A stretch of 64,000 nucleotides of DNA from Sporosarcina ureae (GCF_002082015.1 NZ_CP015109.1:1262001-1326000); one strand, 5' to 3'; counted from the first letter of the stretch, positions 53,414 to 62,486 are shown. Numbers and translations: made by a program. Notes: generated by a model not told the origin, from the sequence alone.

Positions 53414-54050
53414 ATTTCTCCTCGCTTCTATTCATTCGTAATAAAAACCCACGAAAATCGCGGTAACCCAAAGATACACCTGGGTAACCGACTTGTTGCC
53501 AATTCACAGGGAAGTGTTCAAGACGTCGTTCATTTGGCGAACATAACTTTGTAGAACCGTAAGCAGGCCATTCCGAGTAATAACCAAGCATTGAAAAGCG
53601 GTTAAGAGCATCAACGATATTTTTCACCAGCCCGGCATTATTCTGAAATGGAGAGGGCAAAGCGTAAAGATCAACATCTAAATTTTCAAGTGCAGTTAAT
53701 GTTCGTATTCGGTCTTGCCGGGAAAGATAGGAAAACATCCCGCCTCCTAGAAAGGCACTTTGTGGAAGTGATTGTGCTTGGTACGTGTTCACGAGTTGAA
53801 TTGCTGCGATATCCAACATCATAGCTGTAGGGTACGAGAGGGGAACGATAGTGTGGTGCAATTGTTGCTGAATAGAAATGTAGTGATCCAAAGAATACAT
53901 AATGTATTCATGAACCTTCCTATTCGAATTACAATTGGTAGATTCATAATTGGATCGCGCGTAAGTGGATGGAAGTAATGCATCCGTAAGCGATCGAAAA
54001 CTTGCTTGTGTATACATTTGAGTTTGTGTATAAAAAATAATGATCATCAC
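53397..54050 (-). CDS. Small partner of the GMC oxidoreductase
   Basis: A 217-residue protein. It is encoded immediately upstream of, and overlapping, the GMC oxidoreductase gene, as the gamma subunit is in gluconate-dehydrogenase operons. Sequence features include RSLTDALLPSTY near the N terminus, FSYLSRQDRIRTLTALENL and the C-terminal VNWQQVGYPGVSLGYRDF. I see no Tat or Sec signal, unlike typical gamma subunits. The start is uncertain: ATG at 54050 touches its ribosome site and ATG at codon 12 is an alternative. Confidence 0.7.
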   Translation of the reverse strand: MMIIIFYTQTQMYTQASFRSLTDALLPSTYARSNYESTNCNSNRKVHEYIMYSLDHYISIQQQLHHTIVPLSYPTAMMLDIAAIQLVNTYQAQSLPQSAFLGGGMFSYLSRQDRIRTLTALENLDVDLYALPSPFQNNAGLVKNIVDALNRFSMLGYYSEWPAYGSTKLCSPNERRLEHFPVNWQQVGYPGVSLGYRDFRGFLLRMNRSEEKYENES

Positions 54051-54534
54051 CTCTTTCTTTCAAATTACTGTATTACACTGCGCATTTCTTTATGACTGTA
54101 AATAGGTTCGTTTGTGCGCCTCTGCACCAACAATCACCACAGCCTCATCAGATCATTCATACGTTCCTAATACGCGTCTTTCACTTTTTAATCAGGCATG
54201 ATACTTCCTTGCCACAACTAAATAAAACAATCGTGGCTCATGTGAGTGAGAGGATACCGAACGACCTCGTATAAATAACTTGTCAAATGCTATTATTCTT
54301 TTTCGTGTTACAGTAAGATCTTTCGAAATCAAAAAGCCCCCGAACTATTAATCCGAGGGAACATAAAACACACTTCACTATTCATTTAAAAACTACCAAA
54401 TCTATTGTTGCCAAGCTATTTCAGCCACGATCAACTCTATGCACTTTACGTATATAGTTCACTTACTTTGTGTTGATCTAGTGCGCTGGCATACACTATC
54501 TATTTTCGGCTGTATATACCTAATAAGCATTAAA
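54051..54534. other. Gap between the GMC operon and katE
   Basis: It holds the katE terminator near 54331-54362. I see no gene in the remaining bases. The promoter of the GMC operon should lie at its left end, but none is clear. Confidence 0.4.
54331..54362 (-). terminator. Probable terminator downstream of katE
   Basis: Stem of 8 bp with wobbles (about 54336-54343 with 54352-54359) followed on the minus strand by CTTTTTG. It is about 175 bases past the catalase stop, so the 3' untranslated region would be long. Confidence 0.45.
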
Positions 54535-56598
54535 TCATCTTCTATCCCAAAATCGTTGTTGTGCAATTGCTGAGACAAAATCTTTACCGAAGTCAGGGTT
54601 ATTTTTAGCGTAAACGACCCCAGCGAAGTTATTATTCCCCGATGTACTAATATATGACTGTCCGGTTGAAGCGATTCCAATAGGTTTATAATGTTTATAC
54701 GCTACGTTTATATACTCGTTTAATTCATAATTAAATTGTTCTTGATTTTTAGATTTTCCACCAACAATATAGAGTGAATCAAGTAAATACGGACTTGTTG
54801 TAAGAAATGTTTCATTAACTTTCAATTTTGTACCATTATCTCCTGTAACAGTTCCAAGCGTATCGCTTACGATGATAACAAAAACACCGAATTCTTCTAA
54901 AACTTTCATTGTATTCATTACTTCATCTGCGTTAAATCCATCGCCAATCAGTACACCCACTTTTAGCGAATATGCATATTTAGGCGTAGTTGTTTGGCTA
55001 AGGGATGGATAGCTTGTGGATACCGGGACGTTTGTTCCGCTTGGGCAATTGACTCCAACAGTATCTGCGACAATGGTAGCCATCTCTTTATCAACATTCA
55101 CTAATAGGTCGACGACTTGCTGGCGCACCGACTCACTCTTCACACTACCGACTTGAAAGTTTAGTGCTTCAATCATATGTTGCTTTTCAATCTCCGTTAA
55201 GCTATTCCAAAATATTCTTGGTTGTGTAAAATAATCATCAAACTTTTCTGGACGCTCTCGCGTAAGGTGTCCTGACACTTTTGATGGGTAATGCTCATAA
55301 CCGCCTTCCTCAGGTGGTGTGGTGTACGGCGTATTATTTAAAAGTGAGTTTTCATGATAATTCGTCGGATCCACATCGATCTCATATTTCATAAATCCTT
55401 CCTGCTGGTTATTATGGAACGGACAAATCGGTCGATTGATCGGCAAGTGCTGAAAGTTCTTACCTCCCAGTCGATGATATTGAGCAGGTTGATAGGCGAT
55501 TAACCTTCCTTGCAAGACAGGGTCATTGGAAAATCCAATTCCCGGTACGACATTGGCTGGGTTGAATGCAACCTGTTCATTTTCTGCAAAATCATTATCA
55601 ACGTTCCGATTCAACGTCATTTTTCCGATCATCTGAACAGGTATGAGTTCTTCTGGCCAGAATTTCGTGGAATCGAGTATATCAAAGTCATAATTGAATT
55701 CCTCTTCTTCCGAAATTAGTTGAACGCCTAACTCATATTCAGCAAAAGCACCGCGATCAATGGCATCTCTAAGATCTCGACGATGGAAATCTGGATCGAT
55801 GCCTCCTATTTTTTGCGCTTCATCCATCAACAGTGAATGGGATCCTAAAACAGGCTTCCAAACAAATCGGACGAACGTCTTGACGCCTTGTTCATTAACA
55901 AGCAAGTACGTATTGACTGACCAAGACTCCATCATTCGGTAACTTCTTAGAAGCCCTCTGTCAGACATTACCCATAGTGTCATATGCAGTGCCTCGGGAT
56001 TATTCGCAACATAATCCCAGAAGTTATCATGCGCACCTGCGGCTTGTGGCATGCCGGTACGAGGTTCAGGCTGATAAGCGTGGATCATGTCAGGAAATTT
56101 CAGCGGGTCTTGGTTGATCAAAACCGGGAAGGCAATCATCGTCATGTCATAATTTCCTTCTTCTGTATAAAACTTGACACCTAAACAACGTAAGTCTCTT
56201 GCTGTGTCTTTCGACCCTTTGTTTCCTTGCACCGTTGAAAAGCGAACAAATAACGGAGTCTTTTTACCAGCCTCCTGCAAAAACCCCGCTTTGGTGAACT
56301 GCTTCATAGATTGGTAACACTCAAACTCTCCATGTGCCCCGTAACCTCTAGCGTGAAGCCTTCTTGCTGGTATCGTTTCATGCACAAAAGATGTCATCTT
56401 TTCAAAGAAATGTATATTCTCAAGTACTCCCGGCCCACGCACCCCGGCAGTTAAAATTCTCGAGTCATTCGAGACCTTTCTTCCCTGATTCGTCGTCATC
56501 GGCTTTCCAGCATCGCTAGTACGAAACTTATCCAATTGTTCATTCTTGCTATTTGCATCTACTCTTTTTTGATTATCTGATGATGAATATTCAGTCAA
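54535..56598 (-). CDS. katE: Large catalase (HPII/KatE type)
   Basis: Heme catalase with the extra C-terminal flavodoxin/DJ-1-like domain, 687 residues. The distal His lies in PARRLHARGYGAHGEFE, with conserved VRFSTVQGNKGSKDTARDLR, and the heme-ligand Tyr is in RLIAYQPAQYHRLG near residue 370. The C-terminal domain starts near KVGVLIGDGFNADEV. The start is TTG 56598 because GAGGTGA lies just upstream; the longer frame from 56616 encloses it. B. subtilis katE is sigma-B-controlled and spore-linked, but I find no clear sigma-B promoter here. Destroys hydrogen peroxide. Confidence 0.93.
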   Translation of the reverse strand: MTEYSSSDNQKRVDANSKNEQLDKFRTSDAGKPMTTNQGRKVSNDSRILTAGVRGPGVLENIHFFEKMTSFVHETIPARRLHARGYGAHGEFECYQSMKQFTKAGFLQEAGKKTPLFVRFSTVQGNKGSKDTARDLRCLGVKFYTEEGNYDMTMIAFPVLINQDPLKFPDMIHAYQPEPRTGMPQAAGAHDNFWDYVANNPEALHMTLWVMSDRGLLRSYRMMESWSVNTYLLVNEQGVKTFVRFVWKPVLGSHSLLMDEAQKIGGIDPDFHRRDLRDAIDRGAFAEYELGVQLISEEEEFNYDFDILDSTKFWPEELIPVQMIGKMTLNRNVDNDFAENEQVAFNPANVVPGIGFSNDPVLQGRLIAYQPAQYHRLGGKNFQHLPINRPICPFHNNQQEGFMKYEIDVDPTNYHENSLLNNTPYTTPPEEGGYEHYPSKVSGHLTRERPEKFDDYFTQPRIFWNSLTEIEKQHMIEALNFQVGSVKSESVRQQVVDLLVNVDKEMATIVADTVGVNCPSGTNVPVSTSYPSLSQTTTPKYAYSLKVGVLIGDGFNADEVMNTMKVLEEFGVFVIIVSDTLGTVTGDNGTKLKVNETFLTTSPYLLDSLYIVGGKSKNQEQFNYELNEYINVAYKHYKPIGIASTGQSYISTSGNNNFAGVVYAKNNPDFGKDFVSAIAQQRFWDRR

Positions 56599-56616
56599 GC
56601 AAGTCACCTCATTCAT

Positions 56617-57136
56617 TATTTTTATACCTAACTCCTAAGTATCTTACGTTTCCATACGCCAGTTTATACCTTGAGAATATTGTTGTAGTTTTAAAAAACA
56701 TTCACTAACACGTAAAAGTATAAATAAGGCGATATACAAGTTGTCTGGCGGGCTTTTGTATCAGAGTATTATTATCGTGTATCGATCCATACAGCGTATA
56801 TAATCCGGAATGGCGATACGCTCAAATTCTCTGATTTGCCTGCACAAATCATACAAGATATCAGTCCTGGCTATCCCCCAGCGTGATCAGTTATGGTAAC
56901 TGGCCAATAAATGAAGAGTATATATAGAATAAGCAATGGAAGTACCATGCAGAGATCTACAAGTTTTCAAAAAATATCCTTTACATTCTGGGGACTTAAT
57001 CTTAGTGGGTGCTTAATGAAGAGTACTTGCGTTACAAATGAATAGATACGCAAAATAACTTGCTACGTTCTATTTCACAATCATTTTCATAAAATGAATG
57101 TATACCAACACTCATCTTAAGTAAGGGGATTAGAAT
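56617..57136. other. Gap upstream of katE with a start-less open frame
   Basis: No gene with a ribosome site. On the plus strand, 56728-56886 is open (about 52 codons ending YPPA) but contains no start codon with a ribosome site; it may be a gene remnant. Otherwise nothing is recognised. Confidence 0.4.
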
Positions 57137-57358
57137 ATGTATGCTATTCATTATTTCGAAGACAAAATTGAGGTGCTCAATGTAGCTTCTCGAATCATAC
57201 CAGCCGTGGATGAAAAGGTAAGGATAAAAGGGCGTAATGGAAAAATCACAAGTGTTGAGAAGATAGGAGAAAGTAAGTACTTTGTGGTTGTCGAGTTTGA
57301 AAAGACCGTTGAAAAAAGCAACACAAACTCAAGAAATATTGACATGAGAAGAAAATAA
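57137..57358 (+). CDS. Small basic protein, unknown
   Basis: A 73-residue protein beginning MYAIHYFEDKIEVLNVASRI, with an RIKGRNGKITSVEKIGESKY segment that looks like a small beta-barrel (SH3/KOW-like) motif and a basic Asn/Arg tail. ATG follows AAGGGG. It ends before a long perfect terminator. No family assigned. Confidence 0.7.
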   Translation: MYAIHYFEDKIEVLNVASRIIPAVDEKVRIKGRNGKITSVEKIGESKYFVVVEFEKTVEKSNTNSRNIDMRRK

Positions 57359-57390
57359 ATTTCCATTGATACTGTGCATTGTAATAATTT

Positions 57391-57434
57391 AAAAAGCCTG
57401 TGCCACATTGAATTCAATGTGGCACAGGCTTTAT
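57391..57434. terminator. Terminator, long perfect hairpin
   Basis: A 20-bp perfect inverted repeat centred on GAATTC (57393-57412 with 57413-57432), flanked by A- and T-runs. Confidence 0.9.
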
Positions 57435-57685
57435 TTATTTGTCACTACTGTCCATCGAGCTTATTATATTCTACATTTTCTAAATATCATTACAGAACCC
57501 ATTCTGCGTTCTTCTACATCTTATGACTACGCGTTATAGGTATCAAGAAAAAGCGTGTTTGTAGACTATACTTCGCCTATATGGACGTTGATAGGTACAG
57601 CATAGCCAATTCCGTTCAAAGTAACTTCTTATATATTCTTTACTTTCATTCATCTTGAACGAAAGCCATCTTTAACCCCGCTAAG

Positions 57686-59050
57686 CTAATTCAACTCTAT
57701 CAACGCCACGCACTCGACGTGACTGCTATGTGGGAACATGTCTACTGGTTGGACTTCTTTCGTGCGATAGCCACCATCTTCGAGAATACGTAAATCACGC
57801 GCCAATGTTCCTGGATTACAAGACACATATACAATTTTCTTCGGCTTATAATTTAGAATGGTTTCTAGTAAGTTTTCATCGCAGCCTTTACGCGGTGGAT
57901 CAACGACTAATACATCAAACTCCTTACCTTGCGCGTACCACTTTGGAATAATCTCTTCTGCCGGACCTGCTTCAAAATGTGTATTGGTTATACTGTTTAG
58001 TTCTGCGTTACGCTTGGCATCTTCTATCGCCTGCGGTACTATTTCCACTCCGTATACTTCCTTCGCTTGTTTAGCCAAGAACAATGAAATCGTTCCTATT
58101 CCACAATACGCATCCACTACTGTTTCATTTCCAGTCAAGTTTGCATAATCAAGTGCCTGTTGGTACAATACTTCCGTTTGAACAGGGTTTATTTGATAGA
58201 AAGAACGTGCTGAAATCTCAAATTCAGTTTCCCCAATTCGATCAATGATAACATCTGATCCGTATAAATTAATCATTTCATTCCCCATGATGACGTTCGT
58301 ATTCGCTGTATTCACATTTTGCATAATAGACGTCACATCCGGTAACTGTTGCTGAATTAAATCGACTACCGCATCTTTTTGCGGGAATTTTCTATGGCGT
58401 GTAACTAGTACAACCATTACTTGACCTGTTTTACGCGCTTTTCTAACGATCAAATGACGTAGCATACCTTTATGTGTTCGTTCATCATACGTCTCAATAC
58501 CCAACTGTTGAAGCTTATATTTCAGCAATGTCATCAGTTCGTCTGCTTCTTGCGTCTGAATCAGACAAACATCTGTGTCCACGATGTGATGTGTACGAGC
58601 TTTATAGAAGCCCGTAATTACGCGGTCGTTCTCCGTATCAAATGGTATTTGTGATTTATTGCGGTAACGCCACGGCTCATCCATCCCTTTTACTTCATGT
58701 ACAGGCACATCAGGAAGCTTCGCAATTCGGTCCATTACATCACGCACAGATTTACGTTTTTGAATCAACTGACTTTCATAAGACAAATGTTGCAATTGGC
58801 AACCGCCGCATGTCGGGAATACATGACAAGGAGGCGTTACACGGGATGGAGATGGCTCCACGATATTCAATAACTTTGCGAATCCATATTTCTTCAATGT
58901 CTTCATTACATGGACATCGACTGTCTCTCCAGGCAGCGTTTCTGGAATGAATAATGGATAGCCATCTACTTTTGCCACGCCTGCTCCATCATGTGTTAGA
59001 TCTTCTATAGTCACTCGTATTTTTTCATTTTTATTTACAGCAAAGCTCAT
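57686..59050 (-). CDS. rlmCD: 23S rRNA (uracil-5-)-methyltransferase
   Basis: A 454-residue RumA-family methyltransferase. An N-terminal TRAM domain covers about 1-70. The iron-sulfur cysteines are PCHVFPTCGGCQLQHL (Cys75, Cys81, Cys84) plus a later Cys near 162. The SAM-binding DAYCGIGTISLFLA and catalytic VSCNPGTLARDL come near residues 315 and 405. In Firmicutes a single enzyme of this group (RlmCD) makes both m5U747 and m5U1939. ATG follows TGGAGG. In B. subtilis it adjoins dgkB; here the cyd operon and a NUDIX gene lie between them. Confidence 0.9.
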   Translation of the reverse strand: MSFAVNKNEKIRVTIEDLTHDGAGVAKVDGYPLFIPETLPGETVDVHVMKTLKKYGFAKLLNIVEPSPSRVTPPCHVFPTCGGCQLQHLSYESQLIQKRKSVRDVMDRIAKLPDVPVHEVKGMDEPWRYRNKSQIPFDTENDRVITGFYKARTHHIVDTDVCLIQTQEADELMTLLKYKLQQLGIETYDERTHKGMLRHLIVRKARKTGQVMVVLVTRHRKFPQKDAVVDLIQQQLPDVTSIMQNVNTANTNVIMGNEMINLYGSDVIIDRIGETEFEISARSFYQINPVQTEVLYQQALDYANLTGNETVVDAYCGIGTISLFLAKQAKEVYGVEIVPQAIEDAKRNAELNSITNTHFEAGPAEEIIPKWYAQGKEFDVLVVDPPRKGCDENLLETILNYKPKKIVYVSCNPGTLARDLRILEDGGYRTKEVQPVDMFPHSSHVECVALIELN

Positions 59051-59095
59051 GATTTTTCCTCCATCTTTCAGATACTTCTAGTGTACCACGGGAAG

Positions 59096-59130
59096 CAAAC
59101 AAAAAAACAGACGGAATCACTCGTCTGTTT
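59096..59130 (-). terminator. Terminator of the cyd operon
   Basis: Stem AAACAGACG (59105-59113) with CGTCTGTTT (59122-59130), followed on the minus strand by a T-run. Confidence 0.88.
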
Positions 59131-59251
59131 CTTTACTGTTTTTATACTCATGATCTGTCACTGCATCATCTTTTAACACTACAAAGAACGATAGTGCGAT
59201 GCCTGCGATAATGATCAAAAAAGGTGCATAGAAAATTAAAAATTCATTCAT
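59117..59251 (-). CDS. cydS: Cytochrome bd small subunit CydS
   Basis: A 44-codon gene 11 bases downstream of cydB. MNEFLIFYAPFLIIIAGIAL is a short N-terminal hydrophobic stretch and the single transmembrane helix runs to about residue 25, followed by an acidic tail. It resembles the CydS subunit first described in the Geobacillus bd oxidase structure (FLI.YAP start). It sits exactly where CydS belongs, after cydA and cydB. ATG follows AGGGGG. The cyd terminator overlaps its last codon. Confidence 0.82.
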   Translation of the reverse strand: MNEFLIFYAPFLIIIAGIALSFFVVLKDDAVTDHEYKNSKETDE

Positions 59252-59262
59252 CTTAACGCCCC

Positions 59263-60288
59263 CTACGCATGGTAATTTTCTTTTCCTTTTACATACTCTT
59301 TATTGAACAAGAACATACGTAATAGTAAATACAATGATGGGATTAGCAGAAGTAATCCAAATATAAACGCCACGATTAAAGCAATCGCCATAGCTTGGTT
59401 CGTGAAACTATCATAAATAGTCAAATACGGGTAGAGCAAGTATGGATAATGCGAAGCACCATAACCAAAGAAGGCGAATAGGAATTGACCTATAAGCAAA
59501 CCGAATGCTAGACCATATTGACGCTGTTTCCAGATGAGATAAACCGTTCCTAAGAACAGTAAGAACGATAGTAGAAACATCGGCCAGAATCTTTGAATAC
59601 TCTCATAGTGTAGCGGGTTATGTTTACGTAATTCAAATATAATCCCACCCGCAGCGATAATCGTTGGCAATGCCCAGATAAGCGCATACTTCCGTAACAG
59701 TTGCGTCGCCTCTGGATCCTTGGCTTTATTCGCATACCATGTCAAAAATGCGGATGAGATATACAGTGTGGCCGCTATGCTTAGTACGACAATCGACCAA
59801 GTAAGCGGACTTGTGAATAATTTCCAGTAATCTAAAACCGGCTGACCATTTACTAATTCGATAAATCCTCCTTCAGATATTGTCAATACAATCGACAAGG
59901 ATGCAGGAAGTAATAAACCCGTCGAACCGTAAGCAAATGAATATCCTTTGTGACCACGAGCTCCATACGTTTCAAATGCATAATAAGAACCTCGAATTGC
60001 CAAAAGGATAATGGCAAAACTAACCGGTACTAACAAAGTAGTGCCATAATAAAAGGCGGTTTTTGGAAAGAATCCAATAATCCCCACGAAGAAGAATACT
60101 AGAAAAACATTCGTTACTTCCCAGACTGGTGACAAATAACGTTGAATGACATGCGTCAAGATTCGCTGTCGGCCTGTAAATAAACTATATGCGTTGAAAA
60201 AACCTGCTCCAAAATCAATCGCACCAATTAAGATGTAGCCGAATAAAAACACCCACAATACCGTAATTCCTAGAATTTCGATATTCAT
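59263..60288 (-). CDS. cydB: Cytochrome bd ubiquinol/menaquinol oxidase subunit II
   Basis: A 341-residue integral membrane protein with about nine helices. The N-terminal LWVFLFGYILIGAIDFGAGFF and SPVWEVTNVFLVFFFVGIIGFFP are typical of CydB. It forms the bd oxidase with CydA and CydS, oxidising menaquinol with high oxygen affinity. The start ATG overlaps the cydA stop by 4 bases (ATGA). Preceded by AAAGGCGGTGA. Confidence 0.94.
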   Translation of the reverse strand: MNIEILGITVLWVFLFGYILIGAIDFGAGFFNAYSLFTGRQRILTHVIQRYLSPVWEVTNVFLVFFFVGIIGFFPKTAFYYGTTLLVPVSFAIILLAIRGSYYAFETYGARGHKGYSFAYGSTGLLLPASLSIVLTISEGGFIELVNGQPVLDYWKLFTSPLTWSIVVLSIAATLYISSAFLTWYANKAKDPEATQLLRKYALIWALPTIIAAGGIIFELRKHNPLHYESIQRFWPMFLLSFLLFLGTVYLIWKQRQYGLAFGLLIGQFLFAFFGYGASHYPYLLYPYLTIYDSFTNQAMAIALIVAFIFGLLLLIPSLYLLLRMFLFNKEYVKGKENYHA

Positions 60289-61622
60289 AGAATGTCACCG
60301 CCTTTCTCTCGCTGTCGATCTATAATTTCTTGTTCTACAGGATTTCTGATGAACATTCTTCTTAGAACAACTATACTGCCGATACCGAGAACGAGATATA
60401 AAAGCGCAAAGAGCACAAGCATAGTCGGAACCTGACCGCTAGTTGTCGCACCTTCAGACGTCCGCATAATATTACGTAATATCCACGGTTGACGTCCTAC
60501 CTCTGCTAACCACCAACCCGCTTCGAGTGAAATAAAAACGAGTGGTCCTGCTATGACAATGAGCCATCGGAATAAGCGAGACTCGACAAATGACCATCTT
60601 CGCCACATACCAATCCAGTATACAGCTGCCAACGTCATCAATAACATTCCGATTGTCACCATAATATCAAAGAGGTAATGGATATAAAGTGGCGGTGTAT
60701 CTTCTTCAGGAAACTGATCCAATCCAACCACCTCAGCACTAGGTACACCGTGCGCTAAAATAGAAAGAGCATACGGTATTGTAATGGCGTATTTCACTTC
60801 GCCGTCGTCCAGCACACCATACAAAATTAAAGGAGCATTTTCTTCTGTTTCGAAATGCCATTCAGCTGCTGCCAACTTTTCGGGTTGATATTCCGCTAAA
60901 TACTTTCCTGATAAATCACCAACCAACGCTGCACTCACACTGAAGATGAATCCAACTTTCAAAGTCAGATACAAAGCCTTTTTATGGTACACATGATTTG
61001 AACCTCGCAACAAACGAAACGCTGCAATGGCAGCCAATAAAAAAGCAGATGTCATGTAAGCTGTCCCAACGACGTGTGCCACTTTTGTCGGCATGGCAGG
61101 ATTAAACATGGCGACAAGCGGATTAACATTGATTAGTTCCCCATTTACTAAATTAAAACCTTGTGGTGCATTCATGAAGGCATTTACAATCGTAATGAAT
61201 ACCGCGGAGAACGAAGCGCCAAGCGCAACTGGAATGAGAAGCAGAAAATGTTTCTTTTGATTTTCAAAACGGTCCCATGTATAAAGGTAAATACCAAGGA
61301 AAATCGCTTCAAAAAAGAAAGCGAATGTCTCCATAAATAATGGCAAAGCAATCACATTTCCAGCTAACTCCATAAAATTCGGCCATAATAAGGACAGTTG
61401 TAAACCAATCGCTGTTCCGGTCACCACTCCAACGGCTACGGTGATGACGAAACCGCGTGCCCAACGTCTCGCTAACAAAATATAATGCTCGTCGTTCTTC
61501 TTAATACCAACCCATTGGGCCAGCATGATCATAAGTGGGACACCCACTCCAATAGTTGCATAGATAATATGAAACGATAATGTCAATTCAGTCAATACTC
61601 TAGAATAAAATACCGAATCCAC
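60285..61622 (-). CDS. cydA: Cytochrome bd oxidase subunit I
   Basis: A 445-residue subunit carrying the three hemes. FYSRVLTELTLSFHIIYATIGVG contains the first heme b ligand histidine; the quinone-loop is of the short Firmicutes type (LAEYQPEKLAAAEWHFET), and the last helices hold ISLEAGWWLAEVGRQPW. The start is GTG 61622, eight bases after AAGGAGG; a longer in-frame start at 61688 is unlikely because it overlaps the preceding 30-codon gene. First large gene of the cyd operon. Confidence 0.93.
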   Translation of the reverse strand: MDSVFYSRVLTELTLSFHIIYATIGVGVPLMIMLAQWVGIKKNDEHYILLARRWARGFVITVAVGVVTGTAIGLQLSLLWPNFMELAGNVIALPLFMETFAFFFEAIFLGIYLYTWDRFENQKKHFLLLIPVALGASFSAVFITIVNAFMNAPQGFNLVNGELINVNPLVAMFNPAMPTKVAHVVGTAYMTSAFLLAAIAAFRLLRGSNHVYHKKALYLTLKVGFIFSVSAALVGDLSGKYLAEYQPEKLAAAEWHFETEENAPLILYGVLDDGEVKYAITIPYALSILAHGVPSAEVVGLDQFPEEDTPPLYIHYLFDIMVTIGMLLMTLAAVYWIGMWRRWSFVESRLFRWLIVIAGPLVFISLEAGWWLAEVGRQPWILRNIMRTSEGATTSGQVPTMLVLFALLYLVLGIGSIVVLRRMFIRNPVEQEIIDRQREKGGDIL

Positions 61623-61638
61623 ACAATCCACCTCCTTC

Positions 61639-61731
61639 TTACGAAAATAGTCTTCCCATAATTGATAGCAACATGATGCCCGCAACAATAAATGCCAACC
61701 ACATCAAACGCTTTTCTTGTCTCTTATACAC
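61639..61731 (-). CDS. 30-residue membrane peptide encoded upstream of cydA
   Basis: GTG-start microgene (MYKRQEKRLMWLAFIVAG, then IMLLSIMGRLFS). A GGAG ribosome site lies seven bases before the start, a basic N terminus precedes one strongly hydrophobic segment, and the stop codon lies right before the cydA ribosome site (AAGGAGG). The layout is that of a small single-helix subunit or assembly factor co-translated with CydA. I know no named homologue; CydX-like function is an inference. Confidence 0.55.
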   Translation of the reverse strand: MYKRQEKRLMWLAFIVAGIMLLSIMGRLFS

Positions 61732-61755
61732 ATCATCACTCCCTGTGTAGTTCTA

Positions 61756-61774
61756 TTTTAGGGTTTCCCTAAAA
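61756..61774. promoter_or_regulatory. 8-bp inverted repeat upstream of the cyd operon
   Basis: TTTTAGGG-TTT-CCCTAAAA, a perfect palindrome 25 bases upstream of the small membrane peptide start. It may be an operator for the cyd operon. It does not match the Rex or FNR pattern. Confidence 0.4.
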
Positions 61775-61938
61775 ACCCATTTCAATAACCTATTTATCAA
61801 TAGTAATTTGTCGAAATTTAGACGTATTTTCATATTCATAGCATGTTTAAATGTTGTATACTAATTGATTAACTCATTTCTCTTGTATTTCTTATTAATT
61901 TACAGTATAATGGATTAACTAATGAGAGGTGAAAGTGA

Positions 61939-62370
61939 ATGAAAAAGGTAAAAAGAAAAGTAATAGCGTATATTACAAAAGGAGAAGGCAGACATCGTAA
62001 ATTGCTTGTGTATGAGCAAAAAGATCAGCCTGAAGCAGGTTTACGAGTTCCTGGTGGTACAATTGAACGCAACGAACTACTATTGGATGCATTATATCGG
62101 GAAATCGAGGAAGAATCGGGTATTGTGCGTGATGAACTCATACTAGAAGGTAAAGTTAAAGCTTCAAAATATTTTCCAGAAGATAAAAATGTTATTTATG
62201 AACGTACGATTTTCCATTTTTCCTACATAGGAGAAAACAAGCATGAATGGGAATATATCGTAGAAGGTGAAGGTAAAGACGCAGGTCAATTACTCAGTTA
62301 TCGTTGGATGCCGTTGCAAGAAGTGCCAAAGTTAGCTGCTAAACAAGGAGAAGCGATTGAATACATCTAA
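61939..62370 (+). CDS. NUDIX hydrolase
   Basis: A 143-residue hydrolase with a perfect Nudix box: G40, E46, then R54-E55-I56 and E58-E59-x-G61-I62 (pattern GX5EX7REUXEEXGU), with PGGTIERNELLLDALYREIE visible. Such enzymes cleave nucleoside diphosphates linked to another moiety; the substrate is unknown. ATG follows GAGAGGTGAAAG. Divergent from the cyd operon. Confidence 0.88.
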   Translation: MKKVKRKVIAYITKGEGRHRKLLVYEQKDQPEAGLRVPGGTIERNELLLDALYREIEEESGIVRDELILEGKVKASKYFPEDKNVIYERTIFHFSYIGENKHEWEYIVEGEGKDAGQLLSYRWMPLQEVPKLAAKQGEAIEYI

Positions 62371-62426
62371 TATCGACCTGATACGATGCGTATTGCATCG
62401 GGCTCATCCCATTAATTTTTCACAAT

Positions 62427-62478
62427 AAAAGACTATTCCATCCGAATGTTAGAACTTCGACTGGAATAGTCTTTTTAC
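62427..62478 (-). terminator. Terminator of dgkB
   Basis: Stem AAAAGACTATTCCA (62427-62440) with TGGAATAGTCTTTT (62462-62475); on the minus strand it ends in a T-run. Confidence 0.85.
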
Positions 62479-62486
62479 TTTTTCTT

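Noticed and set aside
54092-54274. 60-codon open frame in the gap upstream of the GMC operon
   Set aside because: No ribosome site and no recognisable protein character.
56599-56720. Sigma-B promoter of katE
   Set aside because: katE orthologues are often sigma-B controlled, but no GTTT plus GGGWAW pair at proper spacing is present upstream.
61740-61870. Expected Rex or FNR box upstream of cydA
   Set aside because: Searched for TTGTGAA/TTCACAA and TGTGA/TCACA patterns; only partial matches such as TTTGTCGAAATTT are present.
62374-62400. Hairpin-like sequence directly after the NUDIX gene
   Set aside because: CGATGC/GCATCG can pair but no T-run follows, so it is not a convincing intrinsic terminator.
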